A DNA stretch of 64,000 nt from positions 1-64,000 of the forward strand of contig CAVTOX010000001.1 in NCBI GenBank assembly GCA_963736425.1, given 5' to 3'. The number at the start of each line of letters is the position of its first letter. Positions within the stretch are counted from its first letter, which is position 1. A program made the translations under genes and the position numbers. Below the pieces are notes generated by a model. The model had not been told where the DNA came from, searched no databases, and worked only from the letters and a program-made list of their open reading frames with translations. Shown here piece by piece: positions 29,894 through 37,109 of this stretch. The stretch comes from Prado023 sp963736425. GTDB lineage: Bacteria > Actinomycetota > Actinomycetes > S36-B12 > CAIYMF01.

Positions 29894-32613
29894 ACCGGCA
29901 CCACCTCCTGGGCCTCGACCTTCGTCAGGTGGGCTGCGACCTGGGCGACCGCGGCCCCGGCGTGCAGGATCGTGTCGACGATGTCCTTGGCTCCTGCCGC
30001 GGTGCCCGCGACGAAGACCCCGGGGATGTCGGTCTCGCCTGGGTTCACCTGCTCGCTCGGCTCGGCGACGTAGTAGTACTCGTCGAGACCGAGCCTCTCG
30101 CCGGTGAAGAGCTTCTCCACCTCGCGGTTGGGCTGGATCCCCACGGCCAGGACGACGAGGTCGTACTCGGCCTCGACGATCTGCCCGCCGTTCTCGATGT
30201 CCTCGTAGCGCAGGAGTAGGTCGCCGTTGTCCTGCTCGGTGATCTTGGCGACCCGACCCTTGATGTAGGTGGCGCCCATGTCCTTGGCCTGCTCGTAGAA
30301 CTCGTCGTAGCGCTTGCCGGAGGCGCGCATGTCCATGTAGTGCATGGTCACGTCGGCCAGGGGCAGGGAGCCCATGATCAGCTGGTTCTGCTTGATGGAG
30401 TACATGCAGCAGAACTTCGAGCACAGCGGGTTGCCCACCTGCTTGTCGCGGGACCCGGTGCACGAGACGTAGGCGATCCGGTCGGGCACCTTGCCGTCCC
30501 CGGGCCGCACGATGTTCTTGAACGGGCGCGTCGGTGCCAGCAGCCGGTCCATCTGCATGCCGGTGATCACGTTGGGGTAGGTGCCGTAGCCGTACTCGGG
30601 CTTGAGGTCGGCGTCGAAGAGCTTGTGGCCGGTGGAGACCACGACGGCGCCGACCTCGACCTGCACCTCCTTGTCCCGGTCGTCGAGACGGATCGCGTCA
30701 GCAGGGCAGGCCTTCACGCACTCCTGGCACTCCGAGCAGACGCCGCAGTCCAGGCACCCGCCGGCTCCGGCCAGGGCCTCCTCCAGGGTCAGCGGGGGCT
30801 CGATCTCGGCGAAGTCCGTGGGCGCTGGGGAGTGGACAGAGTTGGGCCTGATCGGCGCGCGGTGGGTGTGGTTGGCCTGGCGTGCGAGCACCTCGGCCTT
30901 GGCCACGACCCCCAGCGGGTCGTCGAAGAGCGGGAAGCCCTCAAGGGGCAGGCCGTTGATCCACTTGTCGATCATGTACGCGGCGCGGCGGCCGTGGCCG
31001 ATGGCCCGGGTGATGTCGCTGGCGCCCTGCTCCACGTCGCCCGAGCCGAAGAGGTACGGGTGGTCGCTCTGCAGCGTGATCGGGTCCACCTTGATCCGGT
31101 GGCCACGATCGACCCCGGTGATGCTGGCGTAGGGCGTGTCGTCGGGCTCCATGCCGATGGCCGCCACGACCACCTGGCACGGAAGCACGAACTCGCTGCC
31201 CGGGATCGGCTCGGGGCGGCGACGTCCTGAGTCGTCGGCCTGTCCGAGCGCCATCCGCTGGCAGCGCAGGCCGCTGACCGCGCCTGCGGCGTCCTTCACG
31301 ACCTCGATCGGGGCCACCAGGTAGTCGAAGGCCACGCCCTCCATCTCGGCCTCGTCGATCTCGGCGGCGTGGGCCGGCATCTCGTCGCGCCCGCGCCGGT
31401 AGGCCACGCGGGCCGCGACCGTGCCCAGACGGCGCGCGGTGCGGGCAGCATCCATGGCGACGTTTCCGCCGCCGACGACCACCACGGTCTTCCCGGTGAG
31501 GTCCGGTAGCTCGCCGAGGCTCACATTGCGCAGGAACGTCAGCCCGGTCATGACGCCCTCGGCGTCCTCGCCGGGCACGCCGAGGCCCATCGGGCGGGGC
31601 GTGCCGGTGGCGACGAGCACGGCGTCGAAGCCCTCGGCCTTGAGGGCCTCGAGATCGCGGACGGGGTGGCTGGTGACGATCTCCACGCCGATGGCGGTGA
31701 CGTTGGAGATGTCCTGGGCGACGACCTCGCGGGGCAGTCGGTAGGCAGGGATGGCGTGGCGCAGGAACCCACCGGGCTCAGCGGCGGCCTCGAAGATCGT
31801 GACCTTGTAGCCACCGCGGGCCAACTGCCAGGCGGCTGTGAGGCCGGCCGGGCCCGAGCCGACGATCGCGACGCTGTGCCCGTTGGGCTCGGCCACCTCG
31901 ACGCCGGGGCCGTCCGCGTCCGCGTAGTGCGCGTCGGCGGCAAAGCGCTTGAGCCGCCGGATCGGGATCGGCCCCTCGAGCGCGGTGCGGGTGCAGTCGG
32001 ACTCGCACGGGGCGTAGCACGCGCGCCCCAGGGTGCCGACCAGCGGAGTGGCGTCGAGGACGAGCTGGAACGCCTCCTCGAACTTGCCGCTGCGGATCAG
32101 CGACACGTAGCCGTGCGCCTTGATGCCGGCCGGGCAGCTGTCGATGCACGGTGAGGTGCCGACCCGGGTGATGACCGCCTTCTTCGGCACGGCCTGCGGG
32201 AACGCGATGTAGGCGGCGTGCATCGGCACGAGGTTGGCGTTGAACGGGTCGGGAATCGCCACGGTGCAGGCGTCCTGGCAGTCCTTGCAGCCGGTGCAGG
32301 CCGCCCAGTCGATGAAGCGTGCCTTGTTCTTGATGGTGGCGTTGAAGTGCCCGTCAGCCTCACGGTGGATCCCCAGGACCTCGCTGTAGGCCATCGTGGT
32401 GATGTTGGGGTGGTTGATCGTCGAGGACATCTTCGGACCCGAGATGCAGCTGGCGCAGTCCAGGGTCGGGAAGACCTTGCTCAGCAGGATCATCCGCCCG
32501 CCGACGCTGGCCTCCTTCTCGACGAGCAGGACCTTGTAGCCCATGTCGCCGAGCTTGATCGACGACTCCATGCCGGCGATCCCGCTGCCGACCACCATGA
32601 CGTCGTACTTCAT
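29890..32613 (-). CDS. HdrA-type flavoprotein with an inserted GltD-like NAD(P)H module
   Basis: A 907-residue protein. Residues 1-150 are the N-terminal half of an HdrA/QmoA domain: VMVVGSGIAGMESSIKLGD, LDCASCISGPKM, and a ferredoxin motif CTGCKDCQDAC (106-116). Residues about 152-600 form a GltD-like domain (small subunit of glutamate synthase / NfnB type): SPCIDSCPAGIKAHGYV, CYAPCESDCTRTALEGP, an FAD fold IVGSGPAGLTAAWQLARGG and an NAD(P) fold VVVVGGGNVAMDAARTARRL. The rest completes HdrA with CLDCGVCSECQECVKACP (620-636) and LCSKFCCMYSIKQNQ. It could take electrons from NAD(P)H and share or bifurcate them. Start ATG 32613, frame intact; its stop overlaps the next gene. Confidence 0.88.
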   Translation of the reverse strand: MKYDVMVVGSGIAGMESSIKLGDMGYKVLLVEKEASVGGRMILLSKVFPTLDCASCISGPKMSSTINHPNITTMAYSEVLGIHREADGHFNATIKNKARFIDWAACTGCKDCQDACTVAIPDPFNANLVPMHAAYIAFPQAVPKKAVITRVGTSPCIDSCPAGIKAHGYVSLIRSGKFEEAFQLVLDATPLVGTLGRACYAPCESDCTRTALEGPIPIRRLKRFAADAHYADADGPGVEVAEPNGHSVAIVGSGPAGLTAAWQLARGGYKVTIFEAAAEPGGFLRHAIPAYRLPREVVAQDISNVTAIGVEIVTSHPVRDLEALKAEGFDAVLVATGTPRPMGLGVPGEDAEGVMTGLTFLRNVSLGELPDLTGKTVVVVGGGNVAMDAARTARRLGTVAARVAYRRGRDEMPAHAAEIDEAEMEGVAFDYLVAPIEVVKDAAGAVSGLRCQRMALGQADDSGRRRPEPIPGSEFVLPCQVVVAAIGMEPDDTPYASITGVDRGHRIKVDPITLQSDHPYLFGSGDVEQGASDITRAIGHGRRAAYMIDKWINGLPLEGFPLFDDPLGVVAKAEVLARQANHTHRAPIRPNSVHSPAPTDFAEIEPPLTLEEALAGAGGCLDCGVCSECQECVKACPADAIRLDDRDKEVQVEVGAVVVSTGHKLFDADLKPEYGYGTYPNVITGMQMDRLLAPTRPFKNIVRPGDGKVPDRIAYVSCTGSRDKQVGNPLCSKFCCMYSIKQNQLIMGSLPLADVTMHYMDMRASGKRYDEFYEQAKDMGATYIKGRVAKITEQDNGDLLLRYEDIENGGQIVEAEYDLVVLAVGIQPNREVEKLFTGERLGLDEYYYVAEPSEQVNPGETDIPGVFVAGTAAGAKDIVDTILHAGAAVAQVAAHLTKVEAQEVVPV

Positions 32614-32686
32614 CGATGACTCCAGTCCCGATCTCGGTGCGGGCAGCGCAGCCCGCGGAAGGATGCGCTACCCGCGGAGGGGCGTG

Positions 32687-33166
32687 CTAGATGAACAGGT
32701 TGACGCTGGCCTCGTCGGCCTCGCCGAGGTAGCTGGCCACGCCGACGTACTCCACGTCGTCGATGAGCTCCTCGGGCCGCAGCCCCATCACGTCCATCGA
32801 CATGGAGCAGGCGACGAACTTGACGCCCTGCTCGCGTGCCGAGTCGATGAGCTCCTCGAGGGACATGACCTTCTGGTCCTTCATGGCCTTCTTGAACATC
32901 TTCGGACCGGCCCCGGCGAAGTTCATGTGCGAGAGCTGGAGCTTGCCCGGGCCGCGCGGCATCATCGTGGCGAACGCCTTCTGCAGCGGGGACTTGCCCG
33001 TGGTCGCCTGCTTGTCCGGCTTGCGCAGGGCGTTCAGCCCCCAGAATGTGAAGAACATCGTGACGTCGTCGTCCATTGCGGCCGCACCAGTGGCGATGAT
33101 GAATGCGGCGAAGACCCTGTCGAAGTCCCCGCTGAACACGATGATGGTCTTCTTGGTGGTGTCCAC
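32687..33166 (-). CDS. DsrE2-like sulfurtransferase protein
   Basis: Protein of 159 residues with the DsrE-fold: TIIVFSGDFDRVFAAFIIAT, TMFFTFWGLNALRKPDKQ, FATMMPRGPGKLQLSHM, and the candidate sulfur-carrying Cys in FVACSMSMDVMG. It ends YLGEADEASVNLFI. It is very like the DsrE part of the fusion at 24129. It likely binds persulfide sulfur and trades it with TusA. GTG 33166 is preceded by AGGAG at a rather long distance of eleven bases. It is 44 bases after the MvhD-like gene on the same strand and 73 before the large HdrA gene. Confidence 0.88.
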   Translation of the reverse strand: MDTTKKTIIVFSGDFDRVFAAFIIATGAAAMDDDVTMFFTFWGLNALRKPDKQATTGKSPLQKAFATMMPRGPGKLQLSHMNFAGAGPKMFKKAMKDQKVMSLEELIDSAREQGVKFVACSMSMDVMGLRPEELIDDVEYVGVASYLGEADEASVNLFI

Positions 33167-33210
33167 GATCTGTATGTCTCCTCAGTCCTGCGTTTCAGTG
33201 ATGCGGTGGG

Positions 33211-33645
33211 TCAGGAAACCGCGACCCGGACGGGCCCGAGGTCGGCGAGCTGCGCCGAGAACTCGGTCATGTACTTGACGAACGACTCGGCGCACACCGA
33301 GCAGATCGCCGCCATCTTCAGCCGCTGGGGCTCGATCCCGTTCTCCCGCAGCAGGTCCTGGGCCCGCGACGCGATCGCTGCGGTCCGCTCCGAGCAGTCG
33401 GGCAGGTAGGCGCACTCCTCGCCGTCCGAGGCGATGAAGACCCCGTCGATGCCCGCCTCGAACGCATGCAGGATCCAGCTGGGCTTGAGCCCGCTGCTGC
33501 ACGGCACGGCGATCGTCGATGCGGTCGCCGGGTAGTGCATGTGCCGGCTGCCGGCGAGATCGATGCCTGGGTCCGAGATGTTGTGCGTGGAGAACACCAG
33601 GATCCGCGGCGTGAACTCTGCCGCGGAGTCCCCTGCGACGGACAC
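33211..33645 (-). CDS. MvhD/HdrD-delta-like subunit with altered cysteines
   Basis: Protein of 144 residues with the MvhD-type fold: RILVFSTHNISDPGIDLAG, TIAVPCSSGLKPSWILHAFE, GIDGVFIASDGEECAYLPD and NGIEPQRLKMAAICSVCAES. MvhD carries a [2Fe-2S] cluster linking hydrogenases or formate dehydrogenases with HdrA; in QmoB it is fused. Here the first Cys pair (usually CxxC near residue 20) reads STHNIS and the GCHPGDC-like site reads SDGEEC, so the classic cluster ligands are partly missing, while CSVC near the end is present. GTG 33645. It lies seven bases after tusA and likely docks on the HdrA subunits. Confidence 0.78.
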   Translation of the reverse strand: MSVAGDSAAEFTPRILVFSTHNISDPGIDLAGSRHMHYPATASTIAVPCSSGLKPSWILHAFEAGIDGVFIASDGEECAYLPDCSERTAAIASRAQDLLRENGIEPQRLKMAAICSVCAESFVKYMTEFSAQLADLGPVRVAVS

Positions 33646-33651
33646 GAGGGC

Positions 33652-33912
33652 CTACTTCATCTTCTTGAGGAAGAGCCTGAGGTAGCCGGCGTCGTCGAAC
33701 GCGCCGAGGTACTCGTGGCCCAGCTTCTTGCACCACGCCGGGATGTCCTTGAGCGTCCCGGAGTCCGTTGCCATGACCTCCATCGTCCCGCCGACCGGCA
33801 CGCCCCCGACGGCCTTCTTGGCAGCGAGGATGGGTCCTGGGCAGGAGGTGCCGCGCGCGTCGACGACGAGGTCGACCTTCAGCTCCTTGAGCTCCTCGGT
33901 GGTCACGGTCAT
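33652..33912 (-). CDS. tusA: TusA sulfur-carrier protein
   Basis: Protein of 86 residues with the TusA/SirA/YedF fold and the persulfide cysteine Cys24 in DARGTSCPGPILAAKKAV (CPxP motif). It ends YLRLFLKKMK. It would receive sulfane sulfur from rhodanese or DsrE proteins and hand it on. ATG 33912 is preceded by AAGGAG six bases upstream. It is the first gene of the eight-gene sulfur cluster reading to 24129. Upstream, 33913-34210 contains dyad elements but no gene. Confidence 0.9.
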   Translation of the reverse strand: MTVTTEELKELKVDLVVDARGTSCPGPILAAKKAVGGVPVGGTMEVMATDSGTLKDIPAWCKKLGHEYLGAFDDAGYLRLFLKKMK

Positions 33913-34000
33913 GGTCGCTCCTTCGCATCCGGCGCCGGCCTGATGCGCGGCGCGCGTGGTTCGCCCGGTGGAGTGCGCGGGGCGATGTAGCGCCTGTGAC

Positions 34001-34018
34001 GATACCCCCGAGGGCATC
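34001..34018. promoter_or_regulatory. CsoR/CstR-like C-tract dyad before the sulfur operon
   Basis: GATACCCCCGAGGGCATC is an imperfect dyad (7 of 9 pairs) with the ATACCCC core seen in operators of copper- or persulfide-sensing CsoR/CstR regulators. It lies 89 bases upstream of tusA. A second C-tract, GTACCGGTAGGGGTATAC at 34099-34116, has the same GGGGTAT core. No CsoR gene is in the window. Confidence 0.4.
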
Positions 34019-34177
34019 GGCACTCTGGGGGCCAAAGGTCCCGTGGGGGGGACGGAACTGTGTCTGGATGATCACACTCCGGAGTGGCGGACATGCCTGT
34101 ACCGGTAGGGGTATACTCCCCAGTCTTCTCCCGCCTGGACGGGGCGGCGCAGGCGGCTGTCGTCCACAGATCCGCCT

Positions 34178-34198
34178 GTCCCCAACGACCGCGGGGAC
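34178..34198 (-). terminator. Possible hairpin after metA
   Basis: GTCCCC (34178-34183) and GGGGAC (34193-34198) can pair around a 9-base loop, starting 13 bases beyond the metA stop. There is no U-rich tract, so intrinsic termination is uncertain. Confidence 0.25.
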
Positions 34199-34210
34199 TG
34201 GACCGGTCGG

Positions 34211-35140
34211 TCAGGGCTTCCGGGCGGCCAGCTCGTGGAGGTCGTAGGGCGTCTCCTGGTAGACGCAGTAGTTCAGCCAGTTGGTGAACAGCAGGTCACC
34301 GTGCGCGCGCCATCCGACGATGGGCAGGTCCTCGGGATCGTCGTTGCGGTAGTAGTTGCGCGGCATCTCGATCGGGAGTCCGGCCTCAAGGTCGCGGCGG
34401 TACTCGACGTCGAGGGTCTCGGCGTCGTACTCGGCGTGCCCGGTGACGAACACCCGGCGCCCATCGCGGGAGGCGGCGAGGTAGACCCCGGCCTCCGGGG
34501 AGACAGCCAACAGCTCGAGGTCGGGCTCGGCCCGGATGTCCTCGGCGTGAACCGATGTGTGTCGCGAGTGCGGGGCGAGGAAGACGTCGTCGAAGCCGCG
34601 GGTGATCTTGTTCTTCGTGTCGGTGACCTCGTGGGAGAACACGCCGAAGACCTTCTGACCCACTGTGTGCTTGCCGATCCCGTAGTGGTGGTACAGCTCG
34701 GCCTGGGCCCCCCAGCAGATCGCCAGGGTCGAGAACACGTGGTCGTCGGCCCAGTCCATGATCCCGACCAGCTCGTCCCAGTAGTCCACCTCCTCGAACT
34801 CCATGAGCTCGACCGGCGCCCCGGTGATGATCAGGCCGTCGAAGCGCTGCTCGCGCACCCGGTCGAAGGTCTCGTAGAAGACCTCGAGATGCGTGTGGTC
34901 GGTGTGCCTCGGGGAGTACGAGGCGGTGTGCAGGAACGTGACCTCCACCTGCAATGGCGAGTTGCCCAGCAGGCGCAGGATCTGGGCCTCGGTGGTCTGC
35001 TTGGTGGGCATGAGGTTCAGGACGAGGATGCTCAGAGGGCGGATGTCCTGGCTGGCGGCACGGCGATCCGTCATCACGAAGACGTTCTCAGCGGCGAGGA
35101 CGTCGGCGGCTGGAAGGCCTTCCCTGATCTTGACGGGCAT
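34211..35140 (-). CDS. metAA: Homoserine O-acetyltransferase, MetA family
   Basis: Cytoplasmic methionine-pathway enzyme of 309 residues, MetA type. It transfers an acyl group to homoserine. Catalytic Cys142 in LAICWGAQAELY, the His in GVFSHEVTD and the Glu/His region VFVTGHAEYDAET are present. Residue 111 is Glu (GAPVE111LMEFEEVDYW); in this family Glu at 111 goes with acetyl-CoA use and Gly with succinyl-CoA use, so I call it the acetyltransferase. Start ATG 35140, intact. It is followed downstream by the divergently controlled sulfur operon region. No SAM riboswitch is visible in its short leader. Confidence 0.9.
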   Translation of the reverse strand: MPVKIREGLPAADVLAAENVFVMTDRRAASQDIRPLSILVLNLMPTKQTTEAQILRLLGNSPLQVEVTFLHTASYSPRHTDHTHLEVFYETFDRVREQRFDGLIITGAPVELMEFEEVDYWDELVGIMDWADDHVFSTLAICWGAQAELYHHYGIGKHTVGQKVFGVFSHEVTDTKNKITRGFDDVFLAPHSRHTSVHAEDIRAEPDLELLAVSPEAGVYLAASRDGRRVFVTGHAEYDAETLDVEYRRDLEAGLPIEMPRNYYRNDDPEDLPIVGWRAHGDLLFTNWLNYCVYQETPYDLHELAARKP

Positions 35141-35185
35141 GGTCGCAACTCCCTGTGGCGGTGGGGGCGATTCTACGATGCGTGC

Positions 35186-35213
35186 CCGCTATCGGCGGAT
35201 TCGTCGATAGCGG
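35186..35213. promoter_or_regulatory. Perfect 9-base inverted repeat upstream of metA
   Basis: CCGCTATCG (35186-35194) pairs with CGATAGCGG (35205-35213) across ten bases. It is 46 bases upstream of the metA ATG and 63 bases upstream of the small plus-strand gene. It may be an operator for methionine control or a hairpin. Confidence 0.45.
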
Positions 35214-35275
35214 CCTGTCCGGCGCCGCGCCCATCCCGCTGGCGTCCCCATCGGATCGCTGGCACGCTCGAGGTC

Positions 35276-35443
35276 ATGGATGCCCACCTGCGTGAGATCG
35301 TGGATCGGGGTGGCCGGGCGCAGTCCGCCGAGGCCGCGCGGCTCCTCATCCGGTTGGAGTCCGACCCGGAGGATGCCGATGCCCGGTCCATGGCCCGCGT
35401 CCTCGTCGACGCCTATCTCAACGATCCGGATCTGACGCGCTGA
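35276..35443 (+). CDS. Small protein of 55 residues
   Basis: ATG 35276 with GAGGTC upstream. The product reads DAHLREIVDRGGRAQSAEAA and ends DAYLNDPDLTR; it is acidic, all-helical and without cysteines or membrane segments. It resembles short actinobacterial hypothetical proteins of helical-hairpin type but no family is recognised. It lies between divergent metA and the convergent GNAT gene. Confidence 0.5.
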   Translation: MDAHLREIVDRGGRAQSAEAARLLIRLESDPEDADARSMARVLVDAYLNDPDLTR

Positions 35444-35469
35444 TCGCCACATCCGGTGAGCCCGGGGGA

Positions 35470-36030
35470 TCAGCGTGTGGTCAGGTCCACCTCGAATCGC
35501 AGGGCGGGACCGCCCCCGGCGGACTCGAGCTTGGTGAACCGCTCGACCAGGGCGCCCCCGTTGGCCAGGACCACGCGCTGGGACGCGACGTTGTCCGCGT
35601 CGGTCGTGATGTCCACGATCGGCAGGCCCTCCGCTGCGGCGATCGCAAGCATGGCGGCCAGCGCCGCCGTCGCATAGCCCCGCCGGCGCTTCCATGGCAC
35701 CACCGAGTAGCCGATGTGACCAAGGCAGGTGGGCGGAAGCTCCCTCGTGCCCGGTTGCCAGCGCAGGTTGATGGCGCCGGCGAACTCCCCGTCCCACATC
35801 CATCGGGTCAGCCCGGGCAGCCGAGCGACCGTGGACCCGTCGGGGAGCTCGATGGGGTCACCGGCCGCCTCCCGGTCGTCGCACAGCTCGAGGAAGCGGT
35901 CCGGATCCCGGGTCACGCGATCGATCGCCGCCTGGTCGAACCCGACGTGCTCCGTGTTCGGTGACCATCCCGCGGTGCAGCGCGTCGAGGTAGCTGGGCA
36001 GGTGCTCGGCCCGGGGCGGATCAACTCCAT
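35470..36030 (-). CDS. GNAT-family N-acetyltransferase
   Basis: Acetyltransferase of about 186 residues. The acetyl-CoA site is visible as GHIGYSVVPWKRRRGYATAALAAML (motif A, R/Q-x-x-G-x-A), followed by IVDITTDADNVASQRVVLANGGAL (motif B). The substrate is unknown; an N-terminal part with ELCDDREAAGDPIELPDGS is typical of small-molecule or protein GNATs. Two compensating frameshifts near 36010 and 35965 alter the first residues, which should read PRAEHLPSYLDALHRG. Start ATG 36030. It is convergent with the small gene at 35276. Confidence 0.82.
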   Translation of the reverse strand: MELIRPGPSTCPATSTRCTAGWSPNTEHVGFDQAAIDRVTRDPDRFLELCDDREAAGDPIELPDGSTVARLPGLTRWMWDGEFAGAINLRWQPGTRELPPTCLGHIGYSVVPWKRRRGYATAALAAMLAIAAAEGLPIVDITTDADNVASQRVVLANGGALVERFTKLESAGGGPALRFEVDLTTR

Positions 36031-36066
36031 GGCGCGGATCCTCCCACCTGCGCGATTCCCGGCCCC

Positions 36067-36908
36067 TCACCCCATCCGCAGGATCCGCCACGCCCCGGAG
36101 GCGACGAGGACGCGATCGCAGCGCCGATGACCAGGTCGGGCACGGCGGAGCCGGTGATCGCGACGAGCACCCCGGCGATGATCACGCCGATGTTCGCCAG
36201 GGCGTCGTTGGTGGTGAAGATCCAGCTGGCCCGCATGTGGGCGCCACCCCGGCGGTGCCGGCTGAGGATCGCCACGCAGGAGAGGTTCGCGGCCAGGGCG
36301 AGCAGTCCGACGGCCACCATGACCGTGTCGGCAGGCTCACTGCCCAGGGCGGCACGGCGGATCACCTCGACCAGCACCAGGGCGGCCAGCGCAAGTTGCA
36401 GCCAGCCGCTGGCGCGGGCGGAGCGTCGCTGGCGGGTCACGTCGCCCGCGGCCAGCAGGGCGATCGCGTAGATGCTGGCGTCGGCGAGCATGTCCACCGA
36501 GTCGGCGACCAGGCCGGTTGACTGGGCCGCGAGCCCGGCGACCATCTCGATGACGAACATGGCGGCGTTGATCGCCAGCACCCACCAGAGGGCGCGACGT
36601 TGGGAGTGGGCAGCGTGCGATCCGGCGACTTCGGGTTCGACCTCCAGCGGGTCGATCGGGGTGCTCCCCTCCAGTTCTGCGCCCATTCCCAAGGGCGCCA
36701 GGGCAGCCAGGATCGTGGTGGGCGGCCCCACGTGCACCGCCTCGAGATGGCGCGACCCGAGGTCGAACTCCAGGAAGTGGATCTCGCTGATGTCGGCCAG
36801 GGCCATCCGGATCAGCTGCTCCTCGGTCGGGCAGTCCATGCCGGGGACATGGAACACCGACCGGGTGGGCAGCGAGTCATCTGCCACATCCGGAGTGTCA
36901 TCTGCCAC
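36067..36908 (-). CDS. Cation diffusion facilitator-type metal transporter with N-terminal domain
   Basis: Membrane protein of about 280 residues. Residues 15-95 form a soluble HMA-like domain with a single Cys in FHVPGMDCPTEEQLIRMAL. The CDF part has six helices: WWVLAINAAMFVIEMVAGL, LVADSVDMLADASIYAIALL with the metal Asp pair DxxDMLAD, and SWIFTTNDALANIGVIIAG with the second metal site (TTNDAL). It likely exports a divalent metal. The frame shifts near 36115; the true end reads VASGAWRILRMG. GTG 36908 is used; a GTG 21 bases later in the same frame is possible, because the start lies in a 21-base tandem repeat. Confidence 0.82.
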
Positions 36909-36917
36909 GTCCGGAGT
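36876..36917. repeat. Tandem 21-base repeat at the CDF gene start
   Basis: Two 21-base units (36876-36896 and 36897-36917) differ at one base. In the CDF frame each encodes the seven residues TPDVADD/SxPDVADD type, so copy number changes add or remove seven N-terminal residues and a GTG start without shifting the frame. Confidence 0.8.
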
Positions 36918-37109
36918 GTGGCACGCCGGTGACGAGTGGTGTTTGACCGGTCACGGATCGGGGTACTCTGGCGGTGCATCGACTGAACGGTGCACGTTGT
37001 CCGCGGCATCCGCCGCTGGCGAGGTCGTCTGCTTTGACGCCGTGACCGGCGTCCCCTTCGCGAGATGGGCCAGCACCCGCGGCCATCCCTCTCGACGATC
37101 AGGATCCCT

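Noticed and set aside
24129..33912. Classical sHdr (lipoate-dependent) sulfur oxidation operon
   Set aside because: No HdrB with CCG motifs, no lipoate-binding protein and no lipoate assembly genes; the membrane cytochrome b subunit points to Qmo type instead.
24129..33912. Dissimilatory sulfate reduction or reverse Dsr locus
   Set aside because: DsrAB, DsrC, AprAB and Sat are all absent from the window.
34211..34420. SAM riboswitch for metA
   Set aside because: The leader is on the other side of the gene (35141 onward) and only 45 bases separate the start from the inverted repeat; there is no SAM-I or SAM-II core.
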